This document shows positions 1-6,551 of a stretch of 7,305 nt of DNA, one piece after another. Position numbers and translations under genes: made by a program. Origin of the DNA: an uncultured Bacteroidales bacterium (GTDB taxonomy: Bacteria > Bacteroidota > Bacteroidia > Bacteroidales > UBA932); NCBI GenBank assembly GCA_946530505.1, contig CAMNAD010000071.1:1-7305 (forward strand), written 5' to 3'. Numbering within the stretch: the first letter of the stretch is position 1; each line of letters begins with the position of its first letter. A model generated the notes under the pieces. It was not told the origin of the DNA and searched no databases. It saw only the letters and a list, made by a program, of their open reading frames with translations.

Positions 1-1385
1 GCAAGACTTCCAAGACTCAGGGCTTGCAGACAGACGCCTCTTTCCGTTATGAGAGGGGAGCGGATCCCGAGATTACCATATACGCGATCAAGAGGGCTGC
101 CCTGCTGATCTGCGAACTCACCGGAGGCCATATCGAGGGCGACATTTTCGAATCGTACCCCAATCCGGTCGAGCGCAAGCGCATCGAACTCGACTACGAC
201 CGTATCGAGGCCTTTGTCGGCCAGAAGATAGGTCATGAGAATATTACCAAGGTGCTCGAGGCTCTCCAGTACAAGTTTATCAGCAACGACGGGAACAAAG
301 CTGTTGTGCTTGCCCCGAGTTATATGATAGATGTATATCGCGAATGCGATGTGGTTGAGGAAATCCTCCGCATCCACGGATACAACAACATCGACCTCCC
401 TCATCATATGAAGATGAGCGTTTCGGCATCTCCGACCCCTCAGCCCGAGGCCATTCGCAACCAGATTTCAAATTTCCTGGCTGCTAACGGATTCGCCGAG
501 ACCATGAACAATTCCCTGACCAAGGCAGATTACTACAAGGACCTCAAGACCTTCCCTTCGGAGAGGCTGGTGCATATAGTGAACCCTTTGAGTTCAGACC
601 TTAACGTGATGCGCCAGACCCTGCTGCTCAACGGCCTTGAGGTTATCGCATATAATCTGAACCGTCAGATTTCCCGTATCAAGACCTTTGAGTACGGTTC
701 CGTTTATCAACGTCTTCCTGAAAAGGGAGGAGAGACTCTCGAAGGATATGAGGAGCATCCCTGCTATGCCATGTTCATCAGCGGAGCGCCCGAAAAGAAC
801 TGGAAGAATGCTGCCGCAAAGGGAGACTTTTATCAACTGAAAGGATATCTCGAGCTTCTTCTTCGCCGCTATGGTGCAGACCTCTATCAGATGTGGACAG
901 ATGCGGCGCCTTCCGATATCTTCTCCGAGGGCACTGTATACAATCTGCCCGGGGGAAAACAGCAACTGGCCGTGATTGGTGTCATCAATCCGGCCCTTGC
1001 CCGCAAGTTCGGCATCAAGCAGCAGGTGGTGGCGGCCGAAATCAACTGGGACGCCCTGTTCTCGATAGTCAAGCGTGACAAGGTTGCATTCAAGGAACTG
1101 CCCAAGTTCCCCGAGGTGCGCCGCGATCTGGCCCTCCTGCTCGACGAAGGAGTTAACTATGCCGACCTTCGTGCCGCAGCGTTCAAGAACGCAAAGAAGC
1201 TCCTCAAGCAGGTCAGTCTCTTCGATGTTTACAGAGGCGACAAGATTCCTGCAGGCAAGAAGCAGTACGCTCTCAGCTTCACGCTTCAGGATGTGGAGAA
1301 GACACTTACCGACCAGGATGTGGAGCGTGTGATGGCCCGCCTGTTGGAAGTCTTTACCAAGGAATTCGGATGCACTCTGCGTTAG
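1..1385 (+). CDS. pheT: Phenylalanyl-tRNA synthetase beta subunit, 3' part (5' end outside window)
   Basis: This is the C-terminal 460 residues of the cytoplasmic PheRS beta chain, which with PheS forms the (alpha-beta)2 enzyme charging tRNA-Phe. The frame is open to the left edge (first full codon at base 3), so the gene starts upstream; full-length bacterial PheT is roughly 800 residues. Counting from base 3: the end of the B3/B4 editing domain is seen as TDASFRYERGADP (10-22); a B5 domain covers about 59-131 with the family-typical DVVEEILRIHGYNNI stretch; the catalytic-like core spans about 147-357; a ferredoxin-fold anticodon-binding (FDX-ACB) domain from FPEVRRDLALLL (369) runs to the end. 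No frameshift or internal stop is seen. The TTG at 24 is not the real start, because conserved residues precede it. The next gene follows after 6 nt, so pheT is probably the first visible cistron of a four-gene operon. Confidence 0.97.
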   Translation, partial: KTSKTQGLQTDASFRYERGADPEITIYAIKRAALLICELTGGHIEGDIFESYPNPVERKRIELDYDRIEAFVGQKIGHENITKVLEALQYKFISNDGNKAVVLAPSYMIDVYRECDVVEEILRIHGYNNIDLPHHMKMSVSASPTPQPEAIRNQISNFLAANGFAETMNNSLTKADYYKDLKTFPSERLVHIVNPLSSDLNVMRQTLLLNGLEVIAYNLNRQISRIKTFEYGSVYQRLPEKGGETLEGYEEHPCYAMFISGAPEKNWKNAAAKGDFYQLKGYLELLLRRYGADLYQMWTDAAPSDIFSEGTVYNLPGGKQQLAVIGVINPALARKFGIKQQVVAAEINWDALFSIVKRDKVAFKELPKFPEVRRDLALLLDEGVNYADLRAAAFKNAKKLLKQVSLFDVYRGDKIPAGKKQYALSFTLQDVEKTLTDQDVERVMARLLEVFTKEFGCTLR

Positions 1386-1391
1386 CATGCC

Positions 1392-2009
1392 ATGCGTAGG
1401 ATAACGGAATATATTTTGCTAGCTCTCCTGGTTTGCGCCTGCCTTCTGCCATCGTGCAGGCACGTGAAAATCATGAGCGAGAGGGATATGTCCGATATCT
1501 ATGCCGAGATGTTCCTTGCCGACCAGTGGCTTAACGACAATCCCGGCTTGAGAAAGACTGCCGATACCACCCGGTTCTATGAGGCGATATTCCGCAAATT
1601 CGGATACGGTTTCGAGGATTACGATGCCAGCGTGAACTACTATCTGAACCATCCGGAAAAATATAAAAAGATTATCGAACGCACTCAGGACAAGTTGCGC
1701 AAGACACAAAAGAGCCTGGAGTCTTTCGAAAAAGCGCTCGAGAGGCAGAATCAGATTCTGGCCGGGCTCGGTGCTTTGCATCTGCCAGTGTTCTCGGTCG
1801 ATTCAGTCAAGGTCGATACTATCATGGCATGGGCTCCATGGCGGGATACCCTGGCATCCAGGGACAGTGCCCTGGTTGAACAGGCGCGGCGGGATTCCCT
1901 TTTGAGAGACTCCCTTCACAGGGACTCCCTCCGGCTGGATTCTCTCCGCCTCGAATCTACCCGCCTGGAATCTCCCAGGTCTCACAGATTAAGGAGGGTG
2001 CAGCCATGA
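1392..2009 (+). CDS. DUF4296-like lipoprotein with C-terminal RDSL repeats
   Basis: A 205-residue predicted lipoprotein of unknown function. The N-terminus has MRR, a hydrophobic core (residues 7-19) and a lipobox LPSC with the modified Cys at 22, so the mature protein should be membrane-anchored facing the periplasm or surface. Residues about 28-110 fit my recollection of the Bacteroidota-specific DUF4296 pattern: MSERDMSDIYAEMFLADQWL, then FYEAIFRKFGYGFEDYDASVNYYLNHPEKY, then a charged helical stretch likely to form a coiled coil (91-120). Residues 167-196 are six five-residue units (RDSLL, RDSLH, RDSLR, LDSLR, LESTR, LESPR), and the tail is basic. The start at 1392 lies 6 nt after pheT; an ATG at 1387 opens only a five-codon frame. 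The stop overlaps the next gene's start. The lipoprotein call is firm, the DUF4296 assignment is from memory of the family, and no function is known to me. Confidence 0.85.
   Translation: MRRITEYILLALLVCACLLPSCRHVKIMSERDMSDIYAEMFLADQWLNDNPGLRKTADTTRFYEAIFRKFGYGFEDYDASVNYYLNHPEKYKKIIERTQDKLRKTQKSLESFEKALERQNQILAGLGALHLPVFSVDSVKVDTIMAWAPWRDTLASRDSALVEQARRDSLLRDSLHRDSLRLDSLRLESTRLESPRSHRLRRVQP
1890..1979 (+). repeat. Six imperfect 15-bp tandem units encoding RDSLx pentapeptides
   Basis: Six consecutive in-frame 15-bp units encode RDSLL-RDSLH-RDSLR-LDSLR-LESTR-LESPR at the end of the DUF4296-like lipoprotein. The units differ at several third positions (gac/gat, ctt/ctc, tcc/tct). This suggests an old duplication kept under protein-level selection, not a fresh slippage array. 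Two looser relatives (RDTLA and RDSAL) lie just upstream at residues 151-161. Confidence 0.85.
1991..2005 (+). promoter_or_regulatory. Strong Shine-Dalgarno ahead of the radical SAM gene
   Basis: AAGGAGG at 1991-1997 sits 8 nt before the ATG at 2006, inside the last codons of the lipoprotein gene. It is a full match to the canonical anti-Shine-Dalgarno complement, which is notable because Bacteroidota genes commonly lack one. It supports a start at 2006 (or the adjacent ATG at 2009) and re-initiation at the ATGA overlap. Confidence 0.65.
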
Positions 2010-2761
2010 TGCGCGAGGAGACGGTTTTCGGTCCCATCTTCAGCCGCAGGCTGGGGAGTTCCCTTGGCATAAATCTTCTGCCGAGGAACGGGAAGCTTTG
2101 TAATTTCGACTGCATCTACTGCGAATGCGGATGGAACAAGGACGGTACAGGAGACCGTGTGATTCCGACGGCTGAAGACGTGCGTACTGCACTGGAAGAC
2201 AAACTTCGCGAATGCCGTCAGGCAGAAACTCCAATCGACTCCATCACTTTCTCGGGAGACGGAGAACCTACGCTGAATCCGGACTTCCCTCAGATTATTG
2301 ATGATACTCTTGCTTTGCGCAATGCGTTTTATCCGGAAGCCAAGGTATCGGTGCTGACAAACGCTACCAGGCTGTCAAGGGATTCCGTGTTCAACGCCCT
2401 GCGCAAGGTCGACAATCCCATATTGAAACTCGACGCCCCTACCTCCGACTTGGCGTCCCGCATCAACCAGCCGGCAGGGGAGTACAATGTCGAGGATGTC
2501 ATCTGCGGGATGGAGAAGTTCAAGGGCGATTTCGTGATGCAGACGATGTTCCTGCGCAGCCCGGACTTCGATACTGCCAGTCCCGAAGTCCTGCTGCCCT
2601 GGATGGATATAGTCCGCAGGGTGCATCCACGGGAGATAATGGTCTATACTATAGACAGGCCCACCCCTGCCGCAGGGCTTGAAAAATACTCGGAGGCCCA
2701 GATGCGCTCTCTGGTACAGGATCTTATAGACGAAGGATTTAATATTCAAATCAAAGGATAA
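2006..2761 (+). CDS. Radical SAM protein, COG0731-like, function unassigned
   Basis: A 251-residue cytoplasmic radical SAM enzyme. The cluster-binding motif is CNFDCIYC (Cys32, Cys36, Cys39; CX3CX2C), followed at once by a fourth Cys41 in CECG. Preceding it is FGPIFSRRLGSSLGINLLP, characteristic of a group often annotated only as 'radical SAM protein' and placed near the wyosine-synthetase-like COG0731. FSGDGEPTLNP (82-92) is the SAM-binding GGE-type motif, and LTNAT (117-121) and MVYTIDRPTP (212-221) are further conserved core strands. Length is right for a stand-alone radical SAM barrel, with no SPASM extension. The start overlaps the preceding stop as ATGA, and two in-frame ATGs (2006, 2009) are possible. 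A wyosine role is not implied, since that modification is not a standard bacterial pathway. The reaction is unknown. Family assignment is confident. Confidence 0.9.
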   Translation: MMREETVFGPIFSRRLGSSLGINLLPRNGKLCNFDCIYCECGWNKDGTGDRVIPTAEDVRTALEDKLRECRQAETPIDSITFSGDGEPTLNPDFPQIIDDTLALRNAFYPEAKVSVLTNATRLSRDSVFNALRKVDNPILKLDAPTSDLASRINQPAGEYNVEDVICGMEKFKGDFVMQTMFLRSPDFDTASPEVLLPWMDIVRRVHPREIMVYTIDRPTPAAGLEKYSEAQMRSLVQDLIDEGFNIQIKG

Positions 2762-2763
2762 AT

Positions 2764-3567
2764 ATGAATCAGACAGAAATTCTTAAGAAATGCTTTTCTT
2801 TCATGGATCTCACGACTCTTCATACGGAAGACACCCCTGAGTCCGTCAAGAAACTCGTGGACAAAGTGACTGTCCTTACAAAGGAATACCCTTCATATCC
2901 GCTGCCGGCATCGGTTTGCGTATACCCCAATCTCGCCAACGTCGTCCGTGAAAACAGGCCCTGCGAGGAGCTTCACGTGACGGCGGTTTCCAGCTGCTTC
3001 CCTACGGCCCAGAGTTTTCTCGAGGTGAAGGTGCGCGAATGCGAACTGGCGGTCGAGAATGGCGCTGACGAAATTGATATCGTGCTTGCACTCAATAAGT
3101 TCCTTGCTGGTGACGAAGCCGGAGCGAAGGAAGAGATAGTTACAATGAAGAAGGCGATAGATGCTGCAGGTGAACGTCTTGGACGCAAGGTTGTTTTCAA
3201 GGTGATCCTCGAAACCGGCCTCCTCAAGACTCCAGAATTGATTCGCAAGGCTTCAATGCTTGCCATGGAAGCAGGGGCGGATTTTATCAAGACTTCTACG
3301 GGCAAGGTTTCAGTCAACGCTACACCTGAAGCTGCCCGTGTAATGTGCGAGGCAATACGCGACTTCTACAAAGCGACCGGACGCAAAGTCGGCTTCAAGG
3401 CCGCCGGAGGCATCGCTACCGCTGAAGATGCGCTGGTTTATTACAACATCGGACTCGAGATTCTCGGAGAAGAATGGCTCAACAAGGATTATTTCCGTTT
3501 CGGCGTCAGCCGCGTGGGCAATTCCCTGATGAGTGCCATCGAGGGTAGGGAAGTCAAATTTTTCTAG
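2764..3567 (+). CDS. deoC: Deoxyribose-phosphate aldolase
   Basis: A 267-residue class I aldolase of the cytosol that reversibly cleaves 2-deoxy-D-ribose 5-phosphate to glyceraldehyde 3-phosphate and acetaldehyde, feeding deoxynucleoside carbon into glycolysis. Catalytic residues are present. By motif comparison with E. coli DERA, the Schiff-base Lys is K176 in FIKTSTGK (E. coli K167), the second lysines are K181 and K212 (E. coli K172, K201), and the proton-relay Asp is D105 in ADEIDIV (E. coli D102). VCVYPN (51-56) matches the N-terminal VCxYP strand. The K212 motif reads FKAAGG where E. coli has FKPAGG. FRFGVSR (245-250) aligns with the phosphate-binding end of the barrel. The start is 2 nt after the radical SAM stop, with AAAGGA just upstream. 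The 3' end overlaps the convergent phosphatase gene by 14 bp. No other deo-pathway gene is in view. Confidence 0.97.
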   Translation: MNQTEILKKCFSFMDLTTLHTEDTPESVKKLVDKVTVLTKEYPSYPLPASVCVYPNLANVVRENRPCEELHVTAVSSCFPTAQSFLEVKVRECELAVENGADEIDIVLALNKFLAGDEAGAKEEIVTMKKAIDAAGERLGRKVVFKVILETGLLKTPELIRKASMLAMEAGADFIKTSTGKVSVNATPEAARVMCEAIRDFYKATGRKVGFKAAGGIATAEDALVYYNIGLEILGEEWLNKDYFRFGVSRVGNSLMSAIEGREVKFF

Positions 3568-4819
3568 TGCACCAACGCTTGAAATCATCCCATTTGTAAT
3601 ATGGGCCATAGAATGGAGAGATCGCCGGAATGGAGGTCTCTCTTTCATTTTCGAGTATCTTTACCAGAATATTGCCTTTCCTGTTCCTGTAAAGGACTAT
3701 GGACAGGTTGCAGGCCATTGAGACGTGTTTGTAGGCAGGCCAGGTATTCCAGGTGTCAGCCAATGAGGCCGATGGATTGTCATATCCTTCAATATGCAGG
3801 AAACTGAAAGCCGGTGCAACGCCGGAATCGTGCCCGAAACGAAGGTCGGCGCAGGTACCGTTGCCCTTGATCGCTTCTTCTGCCCGGCATACGATTTCGT
3901 CTATAAGCGGTGCTCCGGCATTTGTATCCCTGTAAAACCCTGTTTCCTTGCTATGTATGAACCATGATGCCGTACGTGCGTTCTGTACTACGGCATAGTC
4001 GTACAGCTCTTTTGTGTTGAACAGGGCGAATGTGGTGGCATCGGGACTGACGCATCTGCCGACACTGAGAATGTGCATGATTTCATACTGTGCTTTCCCA
4101 ATACTCTTTCCGGCCAATGCTTCCCTGAAGAGTGATTCGTCGCGGAAAAACCTGCGAACAAATGCGGCCGTGTCCAGGTTTGTACGTATCATCGAATCCA
4201 GAACTGTTTGTTCTGTAACATCCAGGGACGGATTCGGGTCCCACTTGGTGAAATAGTACCTTTGCCCTCCATTTATATCGAATTCCAGTTTTCTGCAATG
4301 TTTGCTCAACTCCATTATGAAACTGGTGCCTGTCATAGCGCTGCGCAGAGATGGCGACGACCTTACGACGACCCTGCGCCTTCCGCACTGGTGGAAAACC
4401 CTGCGGAATCTTTTATGCATGCGTTCGCTGATGGATGCTTCTTCTTTATATCCGGTCTTGGTCAGTATGCCCATATTGTCCTTATGCTCTTCTTCCAGCC
4501 ATATCAGTTGTCGTAGAAGTTTTTTTCCGTCTTCCGTAAGAGCAGATTCCGCATCAAGAGAACCAAGCATCTGTACGTAGCCGCTTATGAAAGAGATGTC
4601 TCCGGTAAGGTACCTGCTCCCGTGCCTTCCGTAATATGAAAAGTAAAATGGCTTGTAGCCTTTAGGCGCTTTGGTGTCCTGTCCTTTTTCTGATGGTGCT
4701 ATATAAGGCATTAAATTGCCCGCAGCCGTATACGGATCACTTTGAATCGCCTTAAACAATTCTGAATCAATGGGATGGACTGTGGCAAAAAGGAAAAATA
4801 AAGTATAAAGGATTTTCAT
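3554..4819 (-). CDS. Secreted histidine acid phosphatase (histidine phosphatase clade 2)
   Basis: A 421-residue phosphomonoesterase predicted to act in the periplasm or outside the cell. Residues 1 to about 19 form a signal peptide (MK, then a hydrophobic run 3-14), without a lipobox or a clear AxA cleavage site. The catalytic motif is RHGSRY (65-70), with His66 the expected phosphoenzyme nucleophile. A further active-site Arg is likely R153 or R159 in VVVRSSPSLRS. The C-terminal proton-donor motif is GHDS (His330, Asp331). HD is typical of AppA-type phytases and acid phosphatases, whereas MINPP-type enzymes carry HAE. Substrates in this family include phytate, other inositol phosphates and sugar phosphates, and the sequence does not choose between them. 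The ATG at 4819 is preceded by a good Bacteroidota-type promoter. The stop (TGA, 3556-3554) lies inside the end of deoC. It is divergent from the metallopeptidase gene. Confidence 0.9.
   Translation of the reverse strand: MKILYTLFFLFATVHPIDSELFKAIQSDPYTAAGNLMPYIAPSEKGQDTKAPKGYKPFYFSYYGRHGSRYLTGDISFISGYVQMLGSLDAESALTEDGKKLLRQLIWLEEEHKDNMGILTKTGYKEEASISERMHKRFRRVFHQCGRRRVVVRSSPSLRSAMTGTSFIMELSKHCRKLEFDINGGQRYYFTKWDPNPSLDVTEQTVLDSMIRTNLDTAAFVRRFFRDESLFREALAGKSIGKAQYEIMHILSVGRCVSPDATTFALFNTKELYDYAVVQNARTASWFIHSKETGFYRDTNAGAPLIDEIVCRAEEAIKGNGTCADLRFGHDSGVAPAFSFLHIEGYDNPSASLADTWNTWPAYKHVSMACNLSIVLYRNRKGNILVKILENERETSIPAISPFYGPYYKWDDFKRWCTRKI
3615..3651 (+). terminator. Possible terminator for the pheT-deoC operon, inside the opposite-strand phosphatase gene
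   Basis: GAGAGATC (3616-3623) pairs with GGTCTCTC (3635-3642), including one T-G wobble, around an 11-nt loop. It is followed on the + strand by a T-rich run, TTTCATTTT (3643-3651). It lies about 50 nt past the deoC stop, where a + strand terminator would be expected. The stem is short and the T-run interrupted, so this is a weak call. Confidence 0.33.
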
Positions 4820-4823
4820 CGTG

Positions 4824-4845
4824 TATGCAAAAACATATATGCAAA
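4824..4845. repeat. Direct repeat TATGCAAA in the phosphatase leader
   Basis: TATGCAAA occurs at 4824-4831 and 4838-4845, 14 bp apart (read as TTTGCATA on the - strand). The upstream copy includes the TTTG end of the -7 element and the downstream copy lies in the leader. It may be a minor duplication or a regulator half-site pair. Confidence 0.35.
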
Positions 4846-4871
4846 TTTAATAAAAGCCTTTTGTATTGCAA
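4842..4871 (-). promoter_or_regulatory. Bacteroidota-type promoter for the phosphatase gene
   Basis: On the - strand, TTG (4871-4869), then 19 nt, then TAAATTTG (4849-4842), a full match to the TAnnTTTG -7 element. The predicted transcript start near 4835 leaves a leader of only about 16 nt before the ATG at 4819. Confidence 0.7.
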
Positions 4872-4875
4872 TACA
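4862..4875. promoter_or_regulatory. Perfect 14-bp palindrome, candidate operator
   Basis: TGTATTGCAATACA is a perfect inverted repeat with no spacer. Its right half contains the TTG of the - strand -33 element of the phosphatase promoter, and it lies 55 bp upstream of the + strand -7 element. A dimeric regulator bound here would block the phosphatase promoter directly and could also affect the divergent gene. The function is inferred from position and symmetry only. Confidence 0.45.
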
Positions 4876-4906
4876 GTGCCATTAATGTCAAATAAACGAT
4901 TACAAA

Positions 4907-4937
4907 CTTTTAAAACGCTTTTTACCGCTTACATTTG
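4907..4937 (+). promoter_or_regulatory. Candidate promoter for the metallopeptidase-DUF3575 unit
   Basis: TACATTTG at 4930-4937 fully matches the TAnnTTTG -7 element. The -33 region is poor: only a CTTTT stretch at 4907-4911 at the right distance and no TTTG. A start near 4944 gives a leader of about 15 nt to the ATG at 4960. The weak -33 box may indicate a need for an activator. Confidence 0.5.
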
Positions 4938-4959
4938 CCGTTGACAAAAACGATGCGGT

Positions 4960-6549
4960 ATGAAACATTTGGTAAAACTTTTGATCGCTGCGGGGCTTGC
5001 CTCCGCAATATGTGCCTGCGACGCTACATCGATAGATGCGGGTGACAGCCCTGGACCGGCATTGGAATTAGAACACGGGATGATGGTACTCGGCCGGCAA
5101 CTGGAGGACCCATATTCTGTAAAGAACATTACCAAGGCTCTGCAGTCTCTCTATCCGACAAAGGCAGATGAAATCAATGTAAGCGCCACTGACTTGTATG
5201 TGCGCTTTCTTCCAGGAAGTCAGGAAGAATATGACAAACTGGTGGAAATGGGAGTGGAAATGTTAGATCACCCTGTTGACTACGAGATTGTGAGGGAGGG
5301 GGATTATTACCACGATCCGGAAATCCCGGAAGGAGATATAACATGGCAGTATGCGGTGGTTTCTCCTGATTTCAGGTTCCCGGCAGACATACCATTTGAA
5401 GTGCTTGACAAATGCCATATAACAGAGCATGAGGTGTTTACCCGCTCAGGCGAAGAGTGGATCGACTGGGAGGCGGTGGAAAGGGAATCTTTCCGCCTGA
5501 CGGGAAACGCCTGTTTATTGGAAGATGCAGCGAATACCAAGGCCGGTGCTGCAAAACCTTCCGGCTGCATCACACTGGTGGATGACCGTAATCCGGGTAA
5601 TCCCGAAGGTGTGAATGGCGTGAGGGTCGCCTGTAATGTATTTGTGAAGATAGGTCAGGCGTATACAGATGAAAACGGCTATTATCAGATAGACAAGTCT
5701 TTCTCTACAAAGCCGAGGTATTGGCTCGTATTCAAGAACAAGAGAGGATTCGGAATAGGATTGAATCTCATTCTCGTGGGAGGCTCCAGTTCCACAATGG
5801 GTAAACATTCGCAGGAAGGTTGCAGTATGGAGGTCAGTATGGAAAGTGACCGCAGTTTGTTCGCCCGTTGCGTTGTAAACAATACAGTGTGCGACTACTT
5901 TGATCGTTGCAAAACTGCAGAGGGAACGATAAAGGCTCCTCCGTCAAACCTGAGGTTGTGGATATTCCAGAAACTCTCTGCGAGCAGTACCGTTATGATG
6001 CAGCATGGAGCAGTGGTCGACAATGTAGATCTTGTGAAGAAGTATCTTGGGGATTGGTCGAAACTGGTGAAGTGGTTTCTGCCCGATGTTACTCTTGGAC
6101 TTAAGGATGATACGGATTATGCTGGGATTTATGCCACTACCGTTCACGAATTGGCACATGCCAGCCATTTTCAGCAGGTTGGTGTGGAATGGTGGGACAA
6201 ACTGATGGAATATGTTTTGAGCTCTTATGTGACATCCGGACTGATGACCTATGGTACCGGAGGAGAGCAAAACGCCGGATACTGTGAGGTCGCAGAAATG
6301 TGGGCATACTATCTCAGTTCCAGAATGTATATGGACAGGTATACAGGACGCAAGGTGTTATTCGGGACTTCGTTTTGGTTCTATCCCCAGGTGTTTTATT
6401 ACCTTGATGACCGCGGTCTGGATTTCTACAGGATATACCAGGCTCTAATCCCGGCCGTGACAGACAGGGACAAACTACAGGACAAACTGCTATCGCTATA
6501 TCCTGAATTCAGGAACAATATCAATCTGGCATTCAATCGTTATTTATAG
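4960..6549 (+). CDS. Predicted zinc metallopeptidase lipoprotein
   Basis: A 529-residue envelope protein. The signal peptide (MKHLVKLLIAAGLASA) ends in ICAC; Cys20 fits a lipobox best (Ala at -1), with Cys18 less likely, so a lipoprotein is inferred. Residues about 40-190 form an N-terminal region with motifs I associate with Bacteroidales secreted proteins (DLYVRFLPGSQEEYDKL, HPVDYEI, YYHDPEIPEGDITWQY). Residues about 215-260 (GVNGVRVACNVFVKIGQAYTDENGYYQI, split by a CNV turn) resemble a carboxypeptidase-regulatory-like beta-sandwich. The core has HELAH (His396, Glu397, His400), the HExxH zinc site, and a probable third ligand Glu443 or Glu446 in CEVAEMWAYY, 42-45 residues on, as in gluzincins. 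There are nine cysteines beyond the signal peptide region, several clustered at 288-317, suggesting disulfides. No Shine-Dalgarno is seen; the leader is A-rich. Substrate is unknown. It is co-directional with the DUF3575-like gene 2 nt downstream. Confidence 0.82.
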   Translation: MKHLVKLLIAAGLASAICACDATSIDAGDSPGPALELEHGMMVLGRQLEDPYSVKNITKALQSLYPTKADEINVSATDLYVRFLPGSQEEYDKLVEMGVEMLDHPVDYEIVREGDYYHDPEIPEGDITWQYAVVSPDFRFPADIPFEVLDKCHITEHEVFTRSGEEWIDWEAVERESFRLTGNACLLEDAANTKAGAAKPSGCITLVDDRNPGNPEGVNGVRVACNVFVKIGQAYTDENGYYQIDKSFSTKPRYWLVFKNKRGFGIGLNLILVGGSSSTMGKHSQEGCSMEVSMESDRSLFARCVVNNTVCDYFDRCKTAEGTIKAPPSNLRLWIFQKLSASSTVMMQHGAVVDNVDLVKKYLGDWSKLVKWFLPDVTLGLKDDTDYAGIYATTVHELAHASHFQQVGVEWWDKLMEYVLSSYVTSGLMTYGTGGEQNAGYCEVAEMWAYYLSSRMYMDRYTGRKVLFGTSFWFYPQVFYYLDDRGLDFYRIYQALIPAVTDRDKLQDKLLSLYPEFRNNINLAFNRYL

Positions 6550-6551
6550 TC

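Noticed and set aside
594..1388. 264-codon open frame on the - strand antisense to pheT
   Set aside because: It mirrors the well-conserved pheT sequence, contains no recognisable domain and has no promoter or ribosome site. It is a codon-composition shadow.
2375..2749. 124-codon - strand open frame within the radical SAM gene
   Set aside because: Fully inside a conserved gene on the other strand, with no motif of its own.
3310..3648. 112-codon - strand open frame spanning the deoC end and the phosphatase end
   Set aside because: It overlaps deoC catalytic codons and the real phosphatase frame on the same strand. The histidine phosphatase frame clearly explains this strand.
4208..4580. Overlapping + strand open frames of about 90-100 codons opposite the phosphatase
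   Set aside because: They have no family resemblance and lie opposite conserved phosphatase sequence.
4834..4841. 8-bp palindrome CATATATG in the phosphatase leader
   Set aside because: Too short and AT-rich to be distinguished from chance, unlike the 14-bp palindrome nearby.
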